A stretch of 7,465 bases of DNA, from positions 1 through 7,465 of the forward strand of contig JAGQRC010000157.1 of assembly GCA_020425835.1 (NCBI GenBank), read 5' to 3'. This stretch comes from Planctomycetota bacterium (GTDB lineage Bacteria > Planctomycetota > UBA8108 > UBA1146 > JAJFFE01). The translations under genes were made by a program, and so were the position numbers. How positions within the stretch are numbered: position 1 is the stretch's first letter; each line of letters begins with the position of its first letter. Of this stretch, positions 1-6,487 are shown one piece after another. A model generated the notes under the pieces. That model searched no databases. It was not told the DNA's origin and saw only the letters and a program-made list of their open reading frames with translations.

Positions 1-700
1 GGATCGTATCGAGATAGACCGTGCTGTCGGGAACGAAGCCTTCGCCGTAAAGGGTCACCTCGGTCAACTTCGTGGCACAGACGGACGCGGGCTCGACCCG
101 ATCGATCGTCGGCAACGCGGCTCCGAAGTACTGGATACCGCCGCTGAAGGACTCCTCCACGAAAGTGACCCCCAACACTGCGTCGAACACCCGGAGCGGA
201 TAGAGCCCGTTCGGCAACGCGGGGACCGTGGCGTCGAGCCGAGTGTGGTCGATGAACGTGAAGGGACACGGAATCTCGTCGACCCGAACTCGAGTGTGCG
301 CCGTGAAGCCCGTGCCCCTCAGCACCACGGTGCTCGGCACATCGGCGGGAACCAGAGCGGGGTCGAGATCGGTGACCGAGAACTCCGCCCAGTAGAGGAT
401 CGTCGTCTGGTCCTTGCCGAGCACGGGATCGGAGACGATCACGATTACCTCTTGCCCCGAGACCACATCGGTGCGCACCGGTGCCGTCGCCGTGAGCGTC
501 GTGGAGTCGACGAACACGGAGTCCGCCTCTATCCCGTCGACGGACACGCTGCAACCCGGCGTGAACCCCGACCCGGTGATCGTGAAGGGACCGCCGAGGT
601 AGGAGACCGTGCCGGGACTCACCGTGTCGATCTGGGGCTGTCCGACGGCTCGGCTCCCGAGGACGGCGATGACCATGAACAAGACGACGAAGACTCGCAT
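1..700 (-). CDS. Secreted IPT/TIG-repeat protein, N-terminal part (cut by window edge)
   Basis: The minus strand reads open from an ATG at 700-698 to the left edge, giving 233 complete codons and no stop. The start is supported by a GGGA-type ribosome site about 6 bases upstream (AAGGGAAAGTC then ATG). Residues 1-20 look like a Sec signal peptide: MR, then a hydrophobic run VFVVLFMVIAVLG, then AVG before QPQ. After it come at least three IPT/TIG-type immunoglobulin-like units, at about 22-105, 107-195 and 199 onward. Each opens with an 'I/V-x-x-V/L-x-P' strand and contains a 'GxGF' turn (SGSGFTPG, RGTGFTAH, YGEGFVPD). The family is found in surface and adhesion-type proteins; the function here is unknown. 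The total length and C-terminus lie outside the window, so a dockerin-like tail cannot be checked. The gene is divergent from the sigma factor gene. Confidence 0.85.
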   Translation of the reverse strand, partial: MRVFVVLFMVIAVLGSRAVGQPQIDTVSPGTVSYLGGPFTITGSGFTPGCSVSVDGIEADSVFVDSTTLTATAPVRTDVVSGQEVIVIVSDPVLGKDQTTILYWAEFSVTDLDPALVPADVPSTVVLRGTGFTAHTRVRVDEIPCPFTFIDHTRLDATVPALPNGLYPLRVFDAVLGVTFVEESFSGGIQYFGAALPTIDRVEPASVCATKLTEVTLYGEGFVPDSTVYLDTI

Positions 701-741
701 GACTTTCCCTTCGGCCGGGTCCCTCGCGCGGTGCACGCCGG

Positions 742-747
742 TACAAT
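742..747 (+). promoter_or_regulatory. Possible -10 hexamer (TACAAT) upstream of the sigma factor gene
   Basis: TACAAT is an AT-rich hexamer standing out in a very GC-rich 128-bp divergent intergenic region, 81 bp before the sigma factor ATG. No convincing TTGACA-like -35 box lies 16-18 bp upstream (the region reads GGTCCC/GTCCCT). This is only a weak candidate; the gene could instead be transcribed by its own ECF holoenzyme. Nothing else clear was seen in 701-828. Confidence 0.2.
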
Positions 748-828
748 CGGGGCGCGGCGACGGGGCTCTCCTCTGTGCGCCGTCGCAAGCCGATTCGCCT
801 CAGGGAATCCCACGAAACTCGAACTTCG

Positions 829-1386
829 ATGAGCGATATCACCCAGATCCTGACCGCACTGGAAGCGGGCGACGTCACCGCCGCATCGAAGCTGCTCCCC
901 CTGGTGTACGAGGAGCTCCGCAACCTCGCCGAGCAGCGAATGGCGCGCGAAGCACCGGGACAGACCCTGCAGCCGACCGCCCTCGTCCACGAGGCCTACC
1001 TTCGAGTGGTCGGTCCGGACGGAGATTCGAGCTGGAGTGGTCGAGCGCACTTCCTCGCGGCGGCAGCGGAAGCGATGCGACGCATCCTGATCGAGCGGGC
1101 CCGAGCGAAGCAGCGCATCAAACGCGGAGGCGGCCGGCATCGCCTCGACGTCGATCCGGAGCAGTTGACCCTCGATCCCGTCCCGGACGAGATCCTCGCG
1201 CTCGACGAAGCTCTCGAGCACTTCGCGGCCATCGACCCGATCAAGGCGCGATTGGTCGAGCTGCGCTACTTCGCCGGTCTCGGGCAGGAGGAGGCGGCGC
1301 GCGTCCTCGAGATCTCGAAGGCGACGGCCGACCGATACTGGGCGTTCGCGCGCGCCTGGCTGTACGACGCGCTCGACGATTCGTGA
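829..1386 (+). CDS. ECF RNA polymerase sigma factor (Sigma70_ECF / TIGR02999 type)
   Basis: This 185-residue protein would direct RNA polymerase to a specific promoter set. Region 2 holds the family hallmark 'GQTLQPTALVHEAYLRV' (44-60) and a helix with FLAAAAEAMRRILIERARAKQR (about 75-96). Region 4 (about 124-182) carries the helix-turn-helix LGQEEAARVLEISKATADRYW (151-171). The length is typical of the family. The ATG at 829 was chosen over an in-frame upstream start at 775 because the extra 18 residues are Arg-rich and unlike the family, and because MSDITQILTALEAGD is a usual N-terminus. No clear ribosome site precedes it. The acidic DAED of region 2.2 is replaced by QPTA (48-51), as in ECF groups that work with Ser/Thr kinases. 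The kinase gene follows 93 bp downstream on the same strand; no anti-sigma gene is visible. Confidence 0.95.
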   Translation: MSDITQILTALEAGDVTAASKLLPLVYEELRNLAEQRMAREAPGQTLQPTALVHEAYLRVVGPDGDSSWSGRAHFLAAAAEAMRRILIERARAKQRIKRGGGRHRLDVDPEQLTLDPVPDEILALDEALEHFAAIDPIKARLVELRYFAGLGQEEAARVLEISKATADRYWAFARAWLYDALDDS

Positions 1387-1465
1387 TCCTCGCACACCGG
1401 TGCCGCGCGACGTTTTCGGGAGCTCGGTGAGGCGCCCGACCGGCGAACGACGCATCTCATCCGTC

Positions 1466-1473
1466 GAGGAGGA
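1466..1473 (+). promoter_or_regulatory. Strong ribosome binding site that sets a TTG start for the kinase
   Basis: GAGGAGGA lies 7 bases (counted from the AGGAGG core at 1467-1472) before a TTG codon at 1480. It is one of the best Shine-Dalgarno matches in the window. The reading frame opened by this TTG gives the N-terminal helical region expected for ECF-linked kinases, so TTG is preferred over later ATG codons. Confidence 0.75.
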
Positions 1474-1479
1474 CGCATC

Positions 1480-4425
1480 TTGACCGACGAATCGGAAGGC
1501 CGCGATCTCGAGACAGCGTTCGACGACGCGATCGAACTTCGACTCGACGAACGGGACGTGTTCGTCGCCTCGATCGCCGCGAGACGACCAGAGCTCGGGG
1601 CTCGACTGCGCCAGCTGCTCGCGGCACACGACCGCATGGGGATGTTCCTCGAGGAGCCCGCACCACTCGGTGCCCCCGCCACTCCTCCCCGCGCCTCGAC
1701 ATCGCTCAGCGGCACGACGATCGGCGCCTTTCGACTCGGTCCGATCCTGGGCGAGGGTGGCTTCGGTACGGTCTACGAAGCAGAGCAACTGGCTCCCGTC
1801 CGGCGCACCGTGGCGCTGAAGATCCTCAAGGCGGGGCTCGACACTGATCTCGTGGTCGCCCGTTTCGCAGCCGAGCGTCAGACGCTCGCCCTGATGAACC
1901 ACCCGAACATCGCTCGCGTCTTCGAGGCGGGTGCCACCGAGGCTGGCCGCCCCTACTTCGTCATGGAGAAGGTCCCGGGCGTCCCACTGACGCGCTACTG
2001 CAACCGTCAGAAGCTCTCGATCGCCGATCGGCTCGGACTCTTCCGCGACGTGTGTGCCGCCGTCCAACACGCTCACCAGAAAGGGGTCATCCACCGAGAT
2101 CTCAAGCCGAGCAACATCCTCGTGACGGCAGACGACGGCGGAACCGCGAAGGTGATCGACTTCGGAATCGCGAAGGCGACCTCTCCCGACGGCACCGACT
2201 CCACCGAGCTGACACGTCAGAACCAGTTCCTCGGAACGCCGGCCTACATGAGCCCGGAGCAGCTGACGCCGGGCGGATCGGTCGACACCCGGAGCGATGT
2301 CTACTCCCTCGGAGTCGTCCTCTACGAGTTGCTGACCGGAGAGACGCCGGCGGTGATCGAGGGCCTCCGAGGCTCGTCGAGGAACTCGCCCCACGCTCGG
2401 GAGGACCTCCCGCGACCGTCGACGCGTTTGGGCGGGGAGTCGGGCTCGGGCGGGCGCCCTCGCGAGGGGATCGCCCGCGTCGCAGCGGATCGATCCACCG
2501 ATCCGACGACGCTCGTCCGCGCCCTTCGCCACGACCTCGACTGGATCGTGATGAAGTCCATCGCGAGTGATCCGACGCAACGCTATGCATCGGCCGACGC
2601 GCTCTCCGACGACCTCCGTCGCTACCTCGAGGGCGAGCCGGTCGAAGCGCGCCCGCCCCACCCGCTCTATCGCTGGCGGAAACTGGTGGGCCGACATCGC
2701 GTCGCGTTCATCGCCGGCTCGCTTTTCCTCGGCCTTCTGATCATCTCGGTTGCCGGTCTCACGTGGCTCGCGATCGAGCTCGACCGACAACGCCGCCGAG
2801 CGGTCGACGCGGAGCAGCGCGCCGACGACGAGCGCGGAGATGCGGTCGACGCCCGCGATGAGTCGGAGGCGGTCAGCGCGTTCCTCTCCGAGATGTTCGC
2901 CAACCTCTCCCCGTTCCGGGAGGGCTACGACGTTCGAGTCCGGGAGGTGCTCGACACGGCCGCGGAGCAGCTCGAGAAGAGCTTCGCCAGCCGTCCTCGC
3001 CTTCGTTCGAGACTTCGGCACACGATCGGTGACAGCTACCGGGAAATCGGCTTGTTCGAACCGGCGGCCGCGCATCTCACTCGCGCCATCGAGGAGCGGA
3101 CGCAGTGCCTCGGCGGCGACCATACCGAGACCCGCGCATCGCGTCGGCTGCTCGCCGCGACACTCCGTTCGTCCGGGAAGCTGCGCGAGGCCGATACGAT
3201 CCTGGATGCGCTGCAACGCGATGAGTCTCGGATCGATGTCCCACGCCGAGAGGCGCTGGCCACGTTGCGCGAGCGCGGCGTCACCTGGTACGAGCAAGGG
3301 CGCTACGTGGAAGCACGTGCCGCGCTCGAGGAGTGTCGAGAGCAAGCCGAACGTTGGGGATTCTCCGATGCCCTCTGGACCCTGGACCTCGGCCTCGGGC
3401 GGGTCGCTGAGCGCAGCGGCGACCTCGCCACAGCGGAGCGCTACCTCGCGCGCGTTGTCGACGCCGCAGGCGACAATGACGAGAGCGAGGAGGCGCTCTC
3501 GGCCGAGGCCGACCTCGCCATGCTGCTCCTGCGACGCGGACGCGTGGACGAGTCCCGGCTACGCATGCAGGAGATCCTCGACCGGCGAACCGCGCGGTTC
3601 GGACCGGAACACGTGGCGACTCTCAATGCCCGCGCGAACCTCGCGACGCTCCACGCACAGACCGGGGCAGCCCGAGAGGCCGAGGGGGAGCTTCTCGAGG
3701 TCCTCGAGATCGCCGAGCGCACCTTGGGCGACGAGAGCCTCCATCTCGATCGATACCGCGTCTACCTCTGCGGCGCGCGCGTTCGGCTCGGACGCTGGGA
3801 CGCCGCCGAACCGGTGATCCGGCAGGTCGTCGAGAACTACTCGGCGCGGTTCGGGCCGAACAACCCGAGGACTCTCGAGGAGCGGCATCGACTGGCGATG
3901 ACGCTCCAGCGACTCGATCGAGCCGACGAAGCGGAGACGATGCTCCGCGCGGTGCTCGCCGACACGGAAGAGCATCTCGGACCGATGCACCCCACGGCGC
4001 TGAAGATCCACATGAGCCTCGGGCTCCTCGACCGCGAGCAGGGTCGCCCTGCCGACGCCGAGCGCGAGTGTCTCACGGCGATCGATGGACTGAGTCGAAC
4101 ACTCGGGCCGGAGAACTCGGCGACGTTGGGCGCGCGCACCAATCTCGGACGGCTCTACCTCGATCAAGGTCGTTTCGATGAGGCGGAGTCGATGCTCAGA
4201 TCGACGTTGGAGATCAAGCGACGCGTTCTCGGGCCGACGGCACCGTTCACACGGAGCTGCCTCTACAACCTCGGACTCGTCTACCTCGAGTCCGATCGAC
4301 CGGAGCGAGCGATCGAGATCTTCGAGGAGTACGTCGAGCTTCAGTCCGAAGCGCTCGGGGCGTCCCACGCGAGCACCCAGCGCGGCCGGGCGCTGCTCGA
4401 TCGGGCCCGCTCCGCAGTGAAGTGA
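1480..4425 (+). CDS. Transmembrane Ser/Thr protein kinase with extracytoplasmic TPR array
   Basis: This 981-residue eukaryotic-type (PknB-like) kinase probably partners the sigma factor upstream. Residues 1-60 form the helical region usual before such kinases (DERDVFVASIA...LRQLLAAHDRMGMFLE). The kinase domain spans about 84-385: glycine loop GEGGFGTVY (91-99), VALK with K114, helix-C E132, HRDLKPSN (205-212, D207 catalytic), DFG (227-229), the P+1/APE region GTPAYMSPE (252-260, T253 a possible activation-loop site), and DPTQRY with R368. All catalytic residues are present, so it should be active. One hydrophobic span lies at about 408-432, followed by a charged, probably coiled-coil stretch (433-466). 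From about 480 to the end are TPR units, the last part being kinesin-light-chain-like with an exact 42-residue period. Expected topology is kinase inside, TPRs outside, so the array may sense a ligand or protein partner; the ligand is unknown. It starts with TTG behind a strong ribosome site. The gene is probably co-transcribed with the sigma factor. Confidence 0.95.
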   Translation: MTDESEGRDLETAFDDAIELRLDERDVFVASIAARRPELGARLRQLLAAHDRMGMFLEEPAPLGAPATPPRASTSLSGTTIGAFRLGPILGEGGFGTVYEAEQLAPVRRTVALKILKAGLDTDLVVARFAAERQTLALMNHPNIARVFEAGATEAGRPYFVMEKVPGVPLTRYCNRQKLSIADRLGLFRDVCAAVQHAHQKGVIHRDLKPSNILVTADDGGTAKVIDFGIAKATSPDGTDSTELTRQNQFLGTPAYMSPEQLTPGGSVDTRSDVYSLGVVLYELLTGETPAVIEGLRGSSRNSPHAREDLPRPSTRLGGESGSGGRPREGIARVAADRSTDPTTLVRALRHDLDWIVMKSIASDPTQRYASADALSDDLRRYLEGEPVEARPPHPLYRWRKLVGRHRVAFIAGSLFLGLLIISVAGLTWLAIELDRQRRRAVDAEQRADDERGDAVDARDESEAVSAFLSEMFANLSPFREGYDVRVREVLDTAAEQLEKSFASRPRLRSRLRHTIGDSYREIGLFEPAAAHLTRAIEERTQCLGGDHTETRASRRLLAATLRSSGKLREADTILDALQRDESRIDVPRREALATLRERGVTWYEQGRYVEARAALEECREQAERWGFSDALWTLDLGLGRVAERSGDLATAERYLARVVDAAGDNDESEEALSAEADLAMLLLRRGRVDESRLRMQEILDRRTARFGPEHVATLNARANLATLHAQTGAAREAEGELLEVLEIAERTLGDESLHLDRYRVYLCGARVRLGRWDAAEPVIRQVVENYSARFGPNNPRTLEERHRLAMTLQRLDRADEAETMLRAVLADTEEHLGPMHPTALKIHMSLGLLDREQGRPADAERECLTAIDGLSRTLGPENSATLGARTNLGRLYLDQGRFDEAESMLRSTLEIKRRVLGPTAPFTRSCLYNLGLVYLESDRPERAIEIFEEYVELQSEALGASHASTQRGRALLDRARSAVK
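3598..4422 (+). repeat. 42-residue (126-bp) TPR/kinesin-light-chain-like repeats inside the kinase gene
   Basis: Seven anchors of the form 'F/L-G-x-x-x-x-x-T/H' occur at kinase residues 707, 749, 791, 833, 875, 917 and 959 (FGPEHVATL, LGDESLHL, FGPNNPRTL, LGPMHPTAL, LGPENSATL, LGPTAPFTR, LGASHASTQ). Each is exactly 42 residues from the next. Between anchors lie helix pairs with the 'G...EAE..L' pattern (for example REAEGELLEVL, DEAETMLRAVL, DEAESMLRSTL). The DNA copies have diverged, so this is a protein-level repeat and not a recent tandem duplication. An earlier anchor at residue 544 is out of phase. Confidence 0.85.
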
Positions 4426-4448
4426 GGATCGTTCGACGGACACAGGAA

Positions 4449-4468
4449 GACCGGAGCGAGTCCGGGTC
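4449..4468 (+). terminator. Hairpin downstream of the kinase gene, possible terminator
   Basis: Starting 24 bp after the kinase stop, CCGGA and TCCGG pair around a GCGAG loop, with two further outer pairs (GA/TC) across a single bulged G. No T-run follows, so intrinsic termination is uncertain. The hairpin also lies about 82 bp upstream of the start site predicted for the sigma54-like element at 4515-4530, so a protein-binding role is an alternative. Confidence 0.3.
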
Positions 4469-4514
4469 ATCGCGACGTCGTGGTGCGGGTGAGCTCGCGT
4501 GGCCCCAACGCCAA

Positions 4515-4530
4515 TGGTCTCCGGATTGCA
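4515..4530 (+). promoter_or_regulatory. Sigma54-like (-24/-12) element upstream of the secreted dockerin-like gene
   Basis: TGG, then 8 bases, then TTGCA places the GG and GC doublets at the spacing sigma54 requires. The -12 half (TTGCA) is a full match; the -24 half keeps TGG but has TCTC where CRYR is preferred. The predicted start is near 4541, leaving a leader of about 84 bases to the ATG at 4625. No good sigma70-type boxes were seen in 4426-4624. It is weaker than the element at 5974-5989. Confidence 0.35.
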
Positions 4531-4613
4531 CCGAGTGAGCCCACGTGGATGAGTCCGCCGTCGACATTCTCAACCCTGCACTTCCGGCGGCTCCAACGAT
4601 CCGTCTTCGCGAG

Positions 4614-4619
4614 AGGAGG
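4614..4619 (+). promoter_or_regulatory. Ribosome binding site AGGAGG before the 4625 start
   Basis: A perfect AGGAGG lies 5 bases before the ATG at 4625. It fixes the start, which is confirmed by the signal peptide that follows directly. Confidence 0.75.
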
Positions 4620-4624
4620 CGATC

Positions 4625-5779
4625 ATGCTTCGCGCCATCCAACGACTACTCGTTCCGGTGCTCACGCTGCTGCTCACCCCGACCGGATCGGCCCAGATCA
4701 CTGTCCAACCCCCCTTCGACGCGGACTACACCGTGACCGATCTCGGAAGCGTGCCCGGATTGCCTCCCCTCTACGGAGGCCTGATCGTCCGCAATGGTGA
4801 CAACGGCACGTTGTTGATCGGCGGACACGCGAACACCGCGGCTGGACAGATCCATCAGGTCGGGCTGGTTCGGGATCCCGCCAACCACATCATCGGATTC
4901 GACGGAGAGGCGACCTTCTACTCCGAGGGCGCCTACAACGACGGGGGAATCGCATACGCGCCGGGCAACGTGCTGCTCCTCGCGCGTTGGCCGGTCAACG
5001 AGCTCGGCCAGACGAAACCGGGCAGCAGCGTGACCGACAAGATCATCGACCTGACGCCATTCGGGATCACCAGCTCTCCGGGTGGGCTGAACTTCGTCCC
5101 GGCGGGCTTCCCGGGGGCGGGACAGCTGAAGTTCGTCAGCTGGCCCGGTGGACAGTGGTTCACCGTCTCCATCGAGCCCGATGACTTCGGAACCTACGAC
5201 ATCACCGGCGCAGTCTCCGAGACCCAGATCATCGGCGGGCCCGAGGGGTTCATCTACGTGCCGGCGGGATCGCCGCAGTTCACCGACTACCAGAACATGC
5301 TGGTCTCGGAATACAGCGCCGGAAGGATCGCGGCCTACGACCTCGATGCGCAAGGGAACCCGATTCCCGGCTCGCGGGTCGACTTCATCACTGGCTTGAC
5401 CGGGGCCGAGGGCGCGATGATCGACCCGCTGACCGGTGACTATCTCTTCTCGACCTTCGGAGGTGGTGACCGGGTGGTGGTCGTCCGAGGATTCGCCCCG
5501 TTGATCCACGACTTCGTCCGGAGCGACGCCAACGGAGACGCGACCATCGACATCTCGGACGCCGTGTTCACGCTCGCCTACCTGTTCCTCGTCGGACCAG
5601 GCCCCTGTGTGGACGCGATGGATGCCAACGACGATGGCGAGGTCAGCATCTCCGATCCGGCCTACCTGCTGACCTACCTCTTCCAGTTCGGCCCGGTGCC
5701 ACCGGCTCCGTTCCCGAGTTGCGGTGCAGACCCCACGTCGGACCTGCTCGACTGTGAGGTCTTCGGCCCCTGTCCGTAG
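4625..5779 (+). CDS. Secreted protein with propeller-like body and dockerin-like Ca-binding C-terminus
   Basis: This 384-residue protein starts with a Sec signal peptide: MLRAIQR, a hydrophobic core LLVPVLTLLL, and likely cleavage after GSA (23) before Q24. Residues 25-290 form a beta-rich region with repeated Gly-rich blade-like phrases (GGLIVRNGDNGTLLIGG, GGPEGFIYVPAG, GAEGAMIDPLTGDYLFSTFGG). It resembles NHL/SMP-30-type propellers, but no enzyme motif was recognised. The C-terminus has two EF-hand-like dockerin-type loops: D301/N303/D305/D309/D312 in DANGDATIDISD, and D333/N335/D337/S341/D344 in DANDDGEVSISD. Each is followed by a hydrophobic helix ending in YLF. The tail holds C366, C377 and C383 and ends in CP; with C328 this makes four cysteines that could form two disulfides. 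The second secreted protein of this window ends the same way. Its role is unknown; an extracellular or cell-surface protein is likely. Confidence 0.9.
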   Translation: MLRAIQRLLVPVLTLLLTPTGSAQITVQPPFDADYTVTDLGSVPGLPPLYGGLIVRNGDNGTLLIGGHANTAAGQIHQVGLVRDPANHIIGFDGEATFYSEGAYNDGGIAYAPGNVLLLARWPVNELGQTKPGSSVTDKIIDLTPFGITSSPGGLNFVPAGFPGAGQLKFVSWPGGQWFTVSIEPDDFGTYDITGAVSETQIIGGPEGFIYVPAGSPQFTDYQNMLVSEYSAGRIAAYDLDAQGNPIPGSRVDFITGLTGAEGAMIDPLTGDYLFSTFGGGDRVVVVRGFAPLIHDFVRSDANGDATIDISDAVFTLAYLFLVGPGPCVDAMDANDDGEVSISDPAYLLTYLFQFGPVPPAPFPSCGADPTSDLLDCEVFGPCP

Positions 5780-5783
5780 GAGT

Positions 5784-5807
5784 CGGTCGGGGAACTCATT
5801 CCGACCG
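5784..5807 (+). terminator. Hairpin directly after the 4625-5779 gene, likely terminator
   Basis: CGGTCGG (5784-5790) and CCGACCG (5801-5807) form a perfect 7-bp stem. Two G-T wobble pairs could extend it inward, leaving a 6-base loop. It begins 5 bases after the TAG stop, the usual place for a terminator, but is followed by only TTCC and not by a true T-run. Confidence 0.45.
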
Positions 5808-5853
5808 TTCCACTGGCCAGCACGCCGACCGAGACGCGCGCGTCCTCCCACAT

Positions 5854-5883
5854 CGAGAACGGGGAGCGGCCTCCCCGTTCTCG
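5854..5883. repeat. Perfect 13-bp inverted repeat with 4-bp spacer (possible sigma54 enhancer site or second terminator)
   Basis: CGAGAACGGGGAG (5854-5866) and its exact reverse complement CTCCCCGTTCTCG (5871-5883) flank the spacer CGGC. It is non-coding. The centre is about 131 bp upstream of the start site predicted from the sigma54 promoter at 5974-5989, within the range used by sigma54 activator sites. As RNA it would be a very stable hairpin, but no T-run follows on either strand (the plus strand continues CTCGCGACAACC), so simple intrinsic termination is less well supported. Confidence 0.6.
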
Positions 5884-5973
5884 CTCGCGACAACCGAGCC
5901 GATTCGTTTCCCAGGGACGCGACGTCGTTCCGGGCGTGGTGGGCTCTCGCCGAGCTCGGGCCAGGCGCCCTCG

Positions 5974-5989
5974 TGGCGCAACGCTTGCT
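5974..5989 (+). promoter_or_regulatory. Sigma54 promoter for the CBS/membrane-peptide pair
   Basis: TGGCGCAACGCTTGCT matches the sigma54 consensus TGGCRYR-N4-TTGCW at every specified position, with the GG and GC doublets correctly spaced. Counting the C of TTGC (5988) as -12 puts the transcript start near base 6000. The leader would be about 20 bases and would contain the ribosome site AAAGGGG just before the ATG at 6020. Sigma54 promoters need an AAA+ activator; none is encoded in the window. A 6-bp inverted repeat (GCTCGC 5987-5992, GCGAGC 5999-6004) overlaps the -12 to +5 region and might affect open-complex formation or act as an operator. Confidence 0.6.
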
Positions 5990-6005
5990 CGCCGCGGAGC
6001 GAGCG

Positions 6006-6012
6006 AAAGGGG
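6006..6012 (+). promoter_or_regulatory. Ribosome binding site AAAGGGG that decides the CBS protein start
   Basis: The purine run AAAGGGG ends 7 bases before the ATG at 6020. It supports this start over an in-frame upstream GTG at 5936, whose extra 28 residues would be Arg-rich and would run through the predicted promoter. Confidence 0.6.
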
Positions 6013-6019
6013 CGATGCC

Positions 6020-6487
6020 ATGCTGGTCCGCGACGTGATGACCGAGGATCCGTTGACGCTCGAGTGCGACAGCTCCGTGAACCTCGCGGATGAGTTGATG
6101 AAGTTCGCACACATCCGGCACCTGCCCGTCGTCGAAGATCGTCGCGTGGTCGGGTTGGTGACGCACCGGGATCTCGTCCGCGTGCTGGCGACCTGGCCCT
6201 CCGAGGAGTGGACTTCCGTTCCGGTGTGCCGAATCATGCAGCACGGCATCGTGACGACCCGGCCGGATGAGTCGCTCGAGGTCGCGATCAGCAAACTGCT
6301 CGACCACAAGTTCGGCTGCCTCCCGGTCGTCGATGACCGGGACCAGGTGGTCGGCATCGTGACCGAGGCCGACTTCGTCAAGCTCGCTCGGGCTCTCCTC
6401 CGCGCGCAGGCGACCTCAGCGGCCCACGTCGACTCGCGCTCCATCGCGTCGCCACACTCCACGGACGAGAAACGTGGGCGACCGTGA
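6020..6487 (+). CDS. Two-CBS-domain (Bateman module) protein
   Basis: This cytoplasmic 155-residue protein consists almost entirely of a CBS pair, a module that in other proteins binds adenine nucleotides or related ligands and passes on energy-state signals. CBS1 covers about 1-57 (VRDVMTEDPLTLECDSS, IRHLPVVED, VVGLVTHRDLV). CBS2 covers about 69-123 (CRIMQHGIVTTRPDESL, FGCLPVVDDRDQVVGIVTEADFV). The ribose/phosphate-contact motif G-h-x-T-x-x-D is intact in both repeats (T48/D51 and T115/D118), so ligand binding is plausible. The last 30 residues are a polar, probably disordered tail. No catalytic or DNA-binding domain is attached, so it probably acts through a partner. Its stop codon overlaps the start of the membrane-peptide gene, making that peptide the first candidate partner. 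The ATG at 6020 is preferred on ribosome-site grounds. A sigma54 promoter lies immediately upstream. Confidence 0.93.
   Translation: MLVRDVMTEDPLTLECDSSVNLADELMKFAHIRHLPVVEDRRVVGLVTHRDLVRVLATWPSEEWTSVPVCRIMQHGIVTTRPDESLEVAISKLLDHKFGCLPVVDDRDQVVGIVTEADFVKLARALLRAQATSAAHVDSRSIASPHSTDEKRGRP

Noticed and set aside
245..832. Plus-strand open frames of 62 to 195 codons within 245-832
   Set aside because: They mirror the minus-strand IPT/TIG gene, whose signal peptide and repeated GxGF turns show it to be the real coding strand.
1396..1407. Small inverted repeat GCAC/GTGC after the sigma factor gene, as a terminator
   Set aside because: Only 4 bp of stem with no T-run; the kinase gene follows closely with its own ribosome site and is expected to be co-transcribed.
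619..3345. A 908-codon open frame on the minus strand
   Set aside because: It lies antisense to the sigma factor and kinase genes, both firmly identified by motifs. Its product is Arg-rich with no recognisable domain, as expected for an antisense shadow in GC-rich coding DNA, and it also runs into the N-terminal coding region of the IPT gene.
5936..6019. N-terminal extension of the CBS protein from an upstream GTG
   Set aside because: The added 28 residues are Arg-rich, precede the first CBS strand without homology to it, and would overlap the sigma54 promoter; a good ribosome site favours the ATG at 6020.
4646..6307. A 553-codon open frame on the minus strand
   Set aside because: It overlaps the secreted dockerin-like gene, the intergenic region and the CBS gene in antisense, and its product is rich in Arg/Asp/Gly with no domain. 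The genes on the plus strand have signal peptide, Ca-loop and CBS motifs.
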